A DNA stretch of 64,000 bases from Heligmosomoides polygyrus polygyrus. Its lineage: Eukaryota > Nematoda > Chromadorea > Rhabditida > Heligmosomidae. The notes under the pieces are model-generated. The model was given only the letters and a program-made list of their open reading frames with translations, did no database searches and had not been told where the DNA came from. This document shows, one piece after another, positions 31,781 through 42,200 of this stretch; position 1 is the stretch's first letter; each line of letters starts with the position of its first letter. The position numbers were made by a program, and so were the translations under genes. The stretch covers positions 9,534,934-9,598,933 of the forward strand of contig OX377201.1 in NCBI GenBank assembly GCA_947396885.1, written 5' to 3'.

Positions 31781-32234
31781 GCTACGCTTTATCGCAGAGG
31801 AACGATCTTGAACTACTGGGCTACTTGAAGAGGACACGCTGGAGATCAGCAACCGTACAGCCTACCCTATAGATCTCAAAGCGCTTTTTATTAGAATAGC
31901 GCAAATTAACCCTGTTCTCTCCACAACCAAGAGAATTTCGACAATGATTTAAAGAGTCTTAAGCAGATCGATGAAGTAGTGCATCACTTTATGCGAGAAG
32001 CATGAGACGTCGAACGTTCGGGAAACTGAATGAGAAAGCGTGGATATGTGGAGGCCAACAAGTATTCTCAAACACGTGGCGAAAATCCAAGAATAGAATT
32101 GATGACGCTGCGTTGATTCCTTGTATCGACAACGAATTTAATCGACTCCTAGGAACGTGCGGCATTAGCAACGGACCAAAGAGACTTCTGCGGACAAGGA
32201 ATTTAGAGAGAAGCAATCCTACCTTTGCACAACC
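31781..32234. other. Unassigned spacer
   Basis: No recognisable exon; an 81-codon frame at 32002 overlaps the next SINE and is not supported. Confidence 0.3.
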
Positions 32235-32530
32235 CAGTAAAGGATAAAAAGGATAACGGACAGCGTTATTCACTCCCTTCTGGGATGCGCCACGCACTCT
32301 ACTTCGGGATGTCGTGGAGGCGACATGAATGCGTATTTGGCCATACAATGACTTGCGGTGGCCAGCCGATGAACAAGTCAGCGCTCTATCCTTCCCAGAC
32401 AAGTCTGGTACCTATTCACCGACCCCGGAGGGATGGAAGGCTTAGTTGGCCTGAGCGGGAAATCCGAACCAGGAACCTGGTATCGGGTGCGCGCGACAGT
32501 CGGCACCTCCTCCGTCTGCGCTGCACCTGC
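32235..32530 (-). mobile_element. SINE family A (left member of inverted pair)
   Basis: Tail agtaaaggataaaaagg on the left, head cctcctccgtctgcgctgca on the right. Confidence 0.88.
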
Positions 32531-32605
32531 CCGACAATACAGTATTTCCAGAAAATGAAAGAATCGTTCGTAAGGCCACAATAGTTTTAGTATAATAGAA
32601 AGGTG

Positions 32606-32890
32606 GAACGCATTCGGAGGAGGCGCCGGCTGTCGCCTGCACCCGATACCAGGTTCCTGGTTCGTACTTCGCGCCAGGCCAACCAAGCCTTCCAACCCTC
32701 CGGGGTCGGTAAATTGGCACCAGACTTGTCTGGGAAGGATAGAGCGCTGACTTGTTCATCGGCTGGCCACCGCAGTCATAGTATGGCAATATACGCATTC
32801 AACTCGCCTCCACGATATCCCGTAGAAGTAGAATGCGTAGCGCATGCCAAAAGGAATTGAGCAACACCGTCCCTTATCTTTTATCTTTAT
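32606..32890 (+). mobile_element. SINE family A (right member of inverted pair)
   Basis: Begins at cgcattcggaggaggcgccgg (A box slightly damaged) and ends gtcccttatcttttatct. With 32235-32530 it forms a head-to-head inverted repeat with about 75 bp between. Confidence 0.88.
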
Positions 32891-33239
32891 AGTAGAAAGG
32901 TTGTTAAATATATAGTTGTTAAATTAAGATTGTTACGGCGCATAGGAGAGCGACTTGTGAGCTGTAAGGTAAGGATCACGCCATGCACTCGTTAGAACTT
33001 CCACATTTTAGACTGTAACTGATTGATTGTGCAAACTCAGCGAGCTAAATGCTTGTTACGATTCTATCGTGACCTGATCTCGCCGCTGCCTTTCACCGTT
33101 CTTAAAGTCTGAAATCAAATGGCAGCACCCTACACCTAACTGTAGAACATATGCTCCTAAAAAATATAGGTACTGAATGAAGAATCGTAACGTTGAATCC
33201 GGTCCCAGAAAGGCTGTTATCAAGCCTATATATTTGGGG

Positions 33240-33540
33240 AGGCAATGGGGGCGTAGCGCACTGCGAGGGGATGCCGGCTGTCGCGTGCACTCGATACCAG
33301 GTTCCTGGTTCGGATCTCTCGCCCAGGCCAACCAAGCCCTCCGTTGTTTCGGCGTCGGTGAGTTGGTGCCAGACTTGTATTGGAAGGTTAAGGCGCTAGC
33401 TTGTCCATCGGCTGGCCACCGCAAGTCATTATGTGGCCAAATACCCATTCAAATCGCCTGCTCGACATCACGTAGAAGTAGAATGCGTGGTGCATCTCAA
33501 AAAGGATTGAGCAATGCCGTCCTTTGTCCTTTATACCCCT
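33240..33540 (+). mobile_element. SINE family A
   Basis: Head gcgtagcgcactgcgagg, B-box-like ggttcggatctctc near 33307, tail gtcctttgtcctttat. Confidence 0.85.
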
Positions 33541-33557
33541 TCAATGTTAGGAATAGT

Positions 33558-33830
33558 ACGGGATAAAAGGCCGCTTTGATCAGTTTCTTTTCGGATGCGC
33601 CACGCCCTTCACTGCCACGATGACAATTTGGATGCGTATCTGGCCATACAATGACTTGCGGTAGCCAGCCGATGAACAGGTCAGCGCTTTATCCTCCCAG
33701 ACAACTCTGGTACCAACTCCGGAAGGATGGAAGGCTTTACTGGCTTAGGTAACCTCAACCAAAAACCTCGTTTCATGGTGCAGACGACAACCGGCGCCTC
33801 CTCCGACTACGCTCTCTACTCCCAGGCTTA
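33558..33830 (-). mobile_element. SINE family A, diverged
   Basis: Tail cgggataaaaggccgc, body gtagccagccgatgaacag, head ccggcgcctcctccgac. Lies tail-to-tail with 33240-33540, only about 18 bp apart. Confidence 0.8.
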
Positions 33831-34879
33831 ATCTATCACGGACAAATGGAAAGTTTGGTAGGTGGGCCCGAAACGAACAAACAATGAACGCGTTACTTGC
33901 ACTGTTTTCAAGAAAAATCTGTGCTCTCGGATATGACCCACAATTGGGCCATGCCCTTTCCATCAGTATCGGACCGCTTTATGCATCCTTCACGTGGGTT
34001 AGAAGACATCGATTCGTCTACTTTACTTAGTCATGCTGTGCAGCTACAGTAAGTCACATCACAACAAACACAAGTCGTACATATTGTGGTTGCCCAGTGC
34101 TAGTCGCTAATGTGGCCTACATACAGACGCGGAACAGCTCCATCCAATCACAGCGCCGACCAATCAGAGCAACGATCGTACACGCTCTCTCTCTCTGGCA
34201 AGCCCATTCGATGCGGCTTTATTGACTCGTCTGATGCATCAGCGTTCCGACGACGTAGGATACATTAACCACAGGTACCAGCTGACCGGCATCTCTATCA
34301 ATGTGTCGACAACCGCACGCATACCAAACACATCCGCATGCAAGCCAGCTCTAAACTCAGTCTGAAACTCATGTATAACTAGCATTCGAGGGCATAGCAG
34401 GCACAGGAGCTGGCTGGAGGTAGATTCTGGCTCATATCTTTACCATCTTCTGGAGTGTCACTCTCATCTCCTGTACAGTTTCATGATATCAACTGCTTCA
34501 TTCCATAAATCTCAATATCTCCACTAAGCTTTAAAGCAATCAACAAAATCACATAGCGTAACGTTGGCGGCCACCAACGATACAACACATCGGTCCATAA
34601 TGCTTGCTGTAAAGACAATTCACTCCGTTGATCATAGCTGAACAACAACAATATCACAGTTGGCTCGGATTGACACATTGCGGGAGAAATCATGCAAAAA
34701 TGTGATAAAAATAACAATTTTTACATCATCAGGAGAAGTTGTTCCATGGAACAGGCGGAATTCCAGCTCATTAAGCACGGGCAGGCTCTTAGGGGAGTCC
34801 AAGAAGTCAGATGGGTCAAGCCCTCTTTCCTCTAGTAGACGACTTCGTCAGACGTACAAACTTGTCCTAATTGAGGCCC
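33831..34879. other. Unassigned region
   Basis: A 48-codon frame (33884-34030, plus) and a 78-codon frame (34481-34717, minus) exist but show no domain or splice support. Sequence near 34105 (gtcgctaatgtggcctacat) matches an old repeat at 11009. Confidence 0.3.
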
Positions 34880-35074
34880 GCTCATTGTCTGCGGCAGTAA
34901 GTGCAAGTGATAGGTATCGATTTTTTATCGGGCGGTCGCTCGTCATTGATCGATTCGTATACTATGCGCGGATAGTCCTTATCTCAGACATAGTTTATAC
35001 ATTCGCCGCCGCACGACCGCATGATCTGCATAGATGTCGATTTTTCGCGCCGCATTTATACTTCGACGCTGTAA

Positions 35075-35165
35075 GGGCCCGTTTATACTTCTGAGTCGAG
35101 CAAGGCGACGATCAATTTAGCCACTCTACCTCGCGTCGCTCAGCGTCGGAAGTATAAACGGGACT
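35075..35165. mobile_element. Harbinger-type MITE, TAA TSD
   Basis: 91 bp; GGGCCCGTTTATACTTC on the left, GAAGTATAAACGGGACT on the right, TAA at 35072-35074 and 35166-35168. Confidence 0.8.
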
Positions 35166-35168
35166 TAA

Positions 35169-35298
35169 GGGAGCGTTTAGTGCACACGTGACGCTCGACG
35201 CGATTTAGTGAAAAGCTCCCATATCGATCGCGCGATGCGATGAATCGATGCGGGCGCTTATCATCGCGTCGCATGTCGCGTGCACACTAAACGCTCCC
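35169..35298. mobile_element. Second MITE sharing the same TAA
   Basis: 130 bp; GGGAGCGTTTAGTGCACACG and CGTGCACACTAAACGCTCCC are near-perfect inverted ends. TAA at 35166-35168 and 35299-35301, so it abuts the previous element with one shared TAA. Confidence 0.85.
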
Positions 35299-37139
35299 TA
35301 AAACATCTAATTTTACGGAATTTTGAGGTACTGTATTCGGACCACTGAATGGACGTGGCACGGCGCGGCAACCAGTGGCTGAGCGGCTTTCGGAGAACGG
35401 TGTCGCAGTCATCGCAAATTTTGAAAATTGGCCCGCATCGACGCGTCGGAAGTATTATACCCCTTTATTACGAACAGGCTAACGCCTTTGGACACGTTTA
35501 TACTTCCATTGCCGCGCGACGCGATCCACGACCAAATTGATCGATCGCATCGCTCGACACCGACGCCACCCGGCCGGGTGAATCCGCGACTAAACACGCT
35601 GCTCAGCGTCGGATCACGTCGCTCTTAAAATCAGCACGATACGATTGATCGTGGTGGATTAGGGCACGTTATTGCTGCTTCAGGGGTCCTTTGCAGTGTA
35701 CCCGGAAATGTGTGCACAATTACGTGTGTGCAAGTACGCAATGGTGCGTAATCGCGTGACAGCGTCGTCGGCTGCTAGTGGCACTCATCGTCGTTCCGTT
35801 CGAATCGCGTCGCTCGGCGATGGAAGTATAAATGAGTCCTTGTTAAAATCCCGCGTCAGGGCCCGTTTATACTTCGTCGCCGAGCGACGCAATGCCACAT
35901 ATTATAGCCACATTGATCGATCGCGTCGCTCGATCAATGTGGCCACAGCACATAGCGTCGCGTCGCTCGGCCTCACGCCGATGACGGGTCGCGGCGACAA
36001 TGCTGGCTGGCTACGGACAGCGTATCTACGTATCTACCCGCTCAACACTGACGCCGCTATGCGGGAGCACACCAGAGGCCTAAATCTCGCAGGGAAACGG
36101 AGCGATGGAAAGGAGGTGAGTGTGGTCGCGCTAATGACTGCATGACCTATGGGTTTGCTCATAGTCGGAAGGATACAGCATAGATATCGATTACTCGACA
36201 ATAATCGATTCGTACAGTTTAGATGGTCGTCGCCGTTGTTTGTGAGATGACCCAAAGGCGGGATTTATACTTCAGTCGCTGAGCGACACCGCGATATAAA
36301 GGTCCAATTATTGATTTAACGCTTTGATCGATACTGGTAGATTTAATAAAATGTAGCTGGCGGGCGACTGAAGTATAAACCCCGATTTATGAAAGCTACA
36401 ATATTTAAGCTTTAAGCTGCGATATAAAGGTCTCAATACGGATTTAGCGCACTAATCTATACTGGTAGATCACCCGCCAAATCGATATTGGAACCTTTAT
36501 ATCACGGCTTAAAGCTTAAAAATAAGAAATATTTCAGCTTTCATAAATCGAGGATTATACTTCAGTCGCCCGTCCGCGCCACGTTATGAAAACTATTCAT
36601 GTCAATCTCCTTTGCCGCCTGACCGACAATGGTAGTTCCCATAGCGTCGCGTAGATAGGCGATTGAAGTATAAACCCCACCTAGCATCTTGTCGCCTAGC
36701 GACTAAGGTATATATCCCGCCTACGCGAGATGCCGGACATGAGCTCACTATGACCTAGTATTAGTCCCAAATGGAAAAGCCGAAGAAGGACGTCTAGATG
36801 GCGCCACAGACCGCTGCTGTCTGGCGCTAATCCGTGTTGGCAATCAGAATTCAATCGCCCATATCTCGACATTCAATTGAGGATCGCAATTTGCCGTCGT
36901 CATTTTATGGATATTTCAACACTAATCCCGCGTTGGATACGTCCTTCATTGGAATTGATGGTCCTAATGGCTCCAGCAGGGATCAGCCGGTGCACAGAGC
37001 CTTTAACAAAAACCCGGACAATTAAGGCGTGACGATCCAGCGATCGTCCCTTGCTACAGCAGTCAAGCTGTCAAGCTTCTGACGACCATAGAGGGCGGGG
37101 AAGGTGGGATGGGTTGTGTACCGGCTCGGGAGGTCTTCA

Positions 37140-38600
37140 GCATTAGTCGACGTATACCGCAGCAGAAGGCGACTTTAGCATTCTATCGTTCGTAAAGGAG
37201 CTGATCCATCCGTAATTCCGTTTGTGCCTCCGTCCTCGCGAAATTAATGACAAGTCAGAGGCCTTCACATCACCTCGTGCAGTATTACCGATTTTTGCAC
37301 AGAATCGACTGTTCAGGGCGCTGAAGCAACTCCTAAACAACGTTCGAGCCCTGTGAAACTCTTCCAAAGGTCATTAATTTTGTGTGGACATACGTACGGA
37401 AAGACGGACCGGCTCCTTTCTATATGGTATGATGCCAAATCCGCCTTCCGTTGCTGCTCGGCCAATCAATATTTTGTTGAAAAAATTTCGTGACCCTTAC
37501 GTTAAACGGAATAAAAAACGGATCCAAAAAATCAATAATATCGATCAACATCATTTGGGCAATCAATACTGTTTCTAAGTTGTAGAGCCGTTCCGAGACA
37601 GTTACACTAGACTCACTCTCATATCAAGCTCAACCCTGAGCAGAGCAGAGACCGAGAAACTATGAAGCTATTCGAAGAGGTCATTAATTTCGCGCGGACG
37701 GAAGCTCAAGCAGACATACAGACGGGTCATCTCGTCTATCAATAAAGCTGATCTGTCCATCATCTCCTCATCACCGCTCTCAAAAACGGTCAAGTATAAG
37801 CGCCCCAATTTGAGCCAAGAATGGTGTGAAAATAGTGGCCGCTGTACAGGGATTTGGCAGGGGAATGGACCTTATCGATCGGCCAATCAATACTGGTCAG
37901 CCATTGTTGACCAAGGTGAGCGTAGTAACCATCCGACTGACGAACGGTTATACTCTTGAACAAGCATGAGACTCGTCAATACGTTAACCAATAGCTTTCA
38001 CTAGGCTGTGAGATCGAATCGATATCGTTCATCGGCGCAAAATTAATGGCCACTTAAAGAACCTCTCAACAAAATCTGGACCGATATTATCGATTTCCCC
38101 GTTAAACACATGGATGACGCGACGTTAGTAACCTTTTGTAAGGCTTCACAACAACTGAACCGTATTGATCGAACAATCAATATCGATTGGCCACATTATT
38201 CACTTAGACGACTCTAAGAAACAGACTGACCGTTGAGAGGCTACTTGAGCATACGCGTGGGCGTGTCAGCGTGTATGAAATACCGTTGGCGCAAAATTAA
38301 TGGCCATTCGAAGAATTTCTCCACAAAACCTCGACCGACGTTATCAATCCGCCCACCGTTTGAGACGAAGTTGGCGGCCTTTTGTGACGCTTCACAGCAA
38401 ATGAACCATATTGATCAACAAATCAATATCGATCGGTCAGTACTGACTTAGACAAGCGTAGCAGAACATCTTACTGTTGGTAAGTTCGGAAGCTAGAGTT
38501 GAGCATAGATGCAGCGCGCTAGCATGCCGATAATAAGCAGTATTGATTGGGTCGCGTGGTCGATCGATATCGACCGTCTCGGTATCGCCGCGCGCCGTGC
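37140..38600. repeat. Diverged tandem repeats of about 250-300 bp
   Basis: 38033-38240 and 38288-38480 align over their length: gcgcaaaattaatggcca, then cctttt or ccttttg blocks, then gatcaacaaatcaatatcga. Weaker relatives start near 37240 (gcgaaattaatgacaag), 37370 and 37680 (ggtcattaatttcgcgcgga). The order of blocks is the same each time. Function unknown; no gene seen. Confidence 0.6.
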
Positions 38601-39029
38601 GGCGCCAGAAGTATAAAACCAACAAGTGACTGCGATGCAGCTTAGGCTAGAGGGCTTTCGAAACCCTTAGGAGCAGAGTCCTACCCAATCGGCTCTGCTC
38701 CAAGCTATCAATCCCTAATTAGGTGGGCCAAAACTAGACCTTTGCTGACAGAGATTCTAACCATACTGCCTAGGAGCTGGAAAAGAAGGTGAATTCCGGT
38801 TTGTAGAGCCGATGGCGAACAGAACGGCGCCTGGACATGGAACAACCGCTGCGCTGAGCAAACAGACGCGTGCTCAACGTGGCGACGGGCAGGTTGGGAA
38901 CGGCGGCAGAAACGCCTACATACACACAGGGACAATCATCACCAGATGAGTTGAACAAGCGAGAAGAAAGGCGCTAGGCGTAGAATCTATGAGCGGCGAG
39001 AAATCGATTCTAGAACGAACGACGACAAC

Positions 39030-39262
39030 CTATACCAAACAGTCGCTCTTCGCCATTCGCCGGAATAGCAGCACTAGCGATTGTGACGATGAATACATGA
39101 AGATGCTGAAGATGACCAGCGCCGCACCGAGGGTGAACAGTGCCGACGGCTGGAAGCTGAAGAACACCATCGAGCCCACGGTCGCCAGAATGATCGCCAC
39201 CGACGTGGCGAAGTTCTTCGCGATGTTGTCGGCGTACTTGATACAGACGGCGACTGACAGTC
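39030..39262 (-). CDS. SLC35A exon 8 (last)
   Basis: Follows acceptor TTCCAG. Encodes [13 protein letters not shown] through the last two membrane helices and ends at TAG 39030-39032 after KSDCLV. A potential donor (GTATAG at 39035) would allow one more exon, but the length is already that of the family. Confidence 0.9.
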
Positions 39263-42200
39263 CTGGAAGAGATGGGGCATGCAGCGAGTGCTTCAGAATC
39301 TAACCAGGGTAGGAGTGTCCCATTCAGGAAAAAGAAAACAACGTGTACACTCGAAAATCAGGACAAATAAAGAACGAACGACACGAACCTCCTATACAAT
39401 ACCACAAAACTGTCAGCCAAACCACCCAGTCGAACCCGTACAGTAGACCGTACTCTTGAACCACTTTTCCGTCCTGAAACGAATTTAGCTGTACAAGACT
39501 AAATGTCCTTCAAAACGTTTACAGGAAATTCTTGACGGTAACCCAAAACTGCTTCAATAAGCTTCTTAAAAACTCCTCCTTCAACTTTTAAAGAACTCAT
39601 TTTAGGTCACATAAAGGATAAAGGGTAAAGAACGGCGTTATTCAATCTCTATTTGGGATGCGCCTTGCGTTCTATTAGGTTGTCACTTAAGTCCCCGCGG
39701 TTTTTTTTTCAACGATTCGTTGCGGATTTCGCCGGCAGTTCTTGCGTAGCGCTATACAGCATTCGAAAGAGAATGATTTGATCTATCAGAGCATATATTG
39801 CATTTCTTTTTTCATCCGGAATTTTGTCAATTTTTAGGTTGTTAAAGTGAAAAGTAAAATAGTGGCAATCTGCGGCAGTTGCTTCTCTTCGCTTAGGCTT
39901 GGAATTTTTTGCGCAGCTTTTTATAGTACTTTATAGAACTTGAAAGAAAATGTTCTGTTCTACAAGAACACTGTTGGCGCTATTTGCTCATTTGTCCTTT
40001 ATTGATCTTTAGGTCATCAAATTGGGACGTCCGACTTTTCCGTCCGATTTTTTACCGACAGCTCGGTGTTATATGTCGTTCGAAAGAGAATGTCTTGCTC
40101 TGTAATAATTTGTGTCGTGTTTATTGGCTCATGCTGACTTCTGTCGAATATCAACAACTGAACAAGGAGAAGGAGTTGTTGGTCAAGATGATTTTTCTCT
40201 TTTGCAGAATTTTGTTGATATTCGACAGAAATCAGCATGAGCTAATAAATGCTACACAATCTCTTATAGAGCAAGACATTCTCTTTCGACCGACATATAA
40301 CACCGAGCAAAAAAGTCCAACCACAGAACCGAGCTGTTGGTAAAAAATCGGACGGAAAAGTCGGACGTCCCAATTTGATGACCTAAAAATCAATAAAGGA
40401 CAAATGAGCAAATAGCACCAACAGTGTTCTTGTAGAACAGAACATCTTCTTTCAAGTACTATAAAAAGCTGCGCAAAAAATTCCAAACCTAAGCGGAGAG
40501 AAGCAACTGCCGCAGATGGCCACTTTTTCACTTTTCACTTTAACGACCTAAAAATTGACAAAATTTAGAATGGAAAAAGAAACGCAATACGTATTCTGAT
40601 AGATCAAATCATTCTCTCTCGAATGCTGTATAGCGCTATGCAAGAGACCGCCGGCGGAATCCGCAATGAATCGTTGAAAAATGGCGCGGATTTATGGGAC
40701 AACCTAATAGTTCTACGGGTCGCGTGGCTCCCACATTCTGTTGCTCGTTCAACCCTTGCTCGCCATTCCATACTGCTCCGGTTATCAATAGGTATCTCAA
40801 TAGGTTGTTCACCTTTTTAGCACTTGAATGAATAGAAGTAGGCGTGTTCCTGTATGTGTATCTGGATATATCCACGTTTCGTTCGTTTGAACAGATAGCA
40901 GTGCACTACTACCCAAATTTAGATAAAGAGCAAAAGACTAAGAACGATGGCAATGGACCCTCTTGTGAGATGCGTCACGCATTCCGCAAGAGGGTTGATG
41001 AAGACTTGAAGAACTTGAAGAACTTCTCTTTATGATTTGCTCTTCTTTGCCAGACAGGTATGGTATAAACTCTTTATCGCGACCGACGTTTCGACGAACT
41101 CGCCTTTCTTAAGGTCTGAAAGAAGCTCGAAATGTTTGGTTCAGCAGAGCTCATTGGGTCAGAAACGTCGCGTCTACCCTTTCATGAACAACATGCTCTT
41201 AAGAGCGTTAAGAAGAAAGACCACATCTGCGCAAACTAACTCCCTGATATCCCACCAGCGACAAGAAACCGGCTCAACTGGTCGCCATGGAGCAAGTGAA
41301 ACGAGACATACTGGTCCGGTCAGATATACTGCTCCGAGCATGGTGGTGTTGAGAATGTGCGAAGCAGCATACGACATCTCACAACTCACACAAAAGGATA
41401 AAAGGCAAGAATCCACTGGTAATGGAGATGTACTCGTTCCTGTTGCTCATGGTTGGATTGCGCCTGTGATTCAGGAAGGTCTCAAGAGCCTTTCTGGTCC
41501 CTATTTTGCTCTCATGATACAACACTGTGCATCTCACATTAAAGCGATTTTAATGTGAAGATGATTTTAATGTGAAATGCACAGTGTTGTATAATAAGAG
41601 CAAAATAGGGACCAGAAAGGCTGATCCCTATTCACAGGCGCAATCCATCCATGAACAACAGGAACGAGTACATCTCCATTACCAATGGATTCCTGCCTTT
41701 TATCCTTTTGCGTGAGCTGTGAGATGTCGTGTACTGCTTCGCATTTCTCAATACCACCGTGCTCGGAGCAGTATATCTGGTCAGAAAAGTATGTCTCACT
41801 TGCTCCATGACGACCAATTGAGCCGGGTCCGTGGCGCTGGTGGGATATCGGTGAGTTAGTTTGAGCAGATGTGGTCTCTCTTCTTAACACTTTTAAGAGC
41901 ATGTTGTTCATGTAAGGGTAGACGCGATGTTTCTGACCCAATGAACTCTGCTGAAGCAAACATTTCTAGCTTCTTTCAGACCTTGACAAATACGAGTTCG
42001 TCGAAACATCGAACGCGATAAATAAATTTATACCAAACTTGTCAGGCAAAGAAGAGCAAAACATAGTTACAAATGGCCCAGGTTTCAAGAACGTCGATTT
42101 TGGACATTAACTTCTATTCATTTAAGAGCAAAAAAAGTCCACCACCCTACTGGGCGTTTTTCTATTCATCGGATAGATTACTCGACTCTGATCCCAAATA

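Larger units (their letters stand above)
34880..36730. repeat. Cluster of GTTTATACTTC MITEs
   Basis: At least eight blocks of ttatacttc or its inverse gaagtataa(a), each next to gcgtcgctcgg or gcgacgc, lie within 1.9 kb (around 35047, 35084, 35148, 35496, 35823, 35870, 36267, 36371, 36555, 36667). Many surround ATCGATCGAT palindromes. Only two copies have clear borders (35075-35165 and 35169-35298). The rest are nested or decayed. Confidence 0.75.

Noticed and set aside
33884..34030. 48-codon plus-strand frame (starts MNALLALFSRK)
   Set aside because: Protein-like in look but too short, no splice or homology support.
38708..38958. Minus-strand frame considered as an extra last exon of the transporter
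   Set aside because: The transporter already stops at 39030 with the usual family length, and this frame has no transporter-like sequence.
41037..41959. 173- and 130-codon frames of similar sequence on opposite strands
   Set aside because: They are the two arms of one palindrome. No known protein domain and no separate gene.
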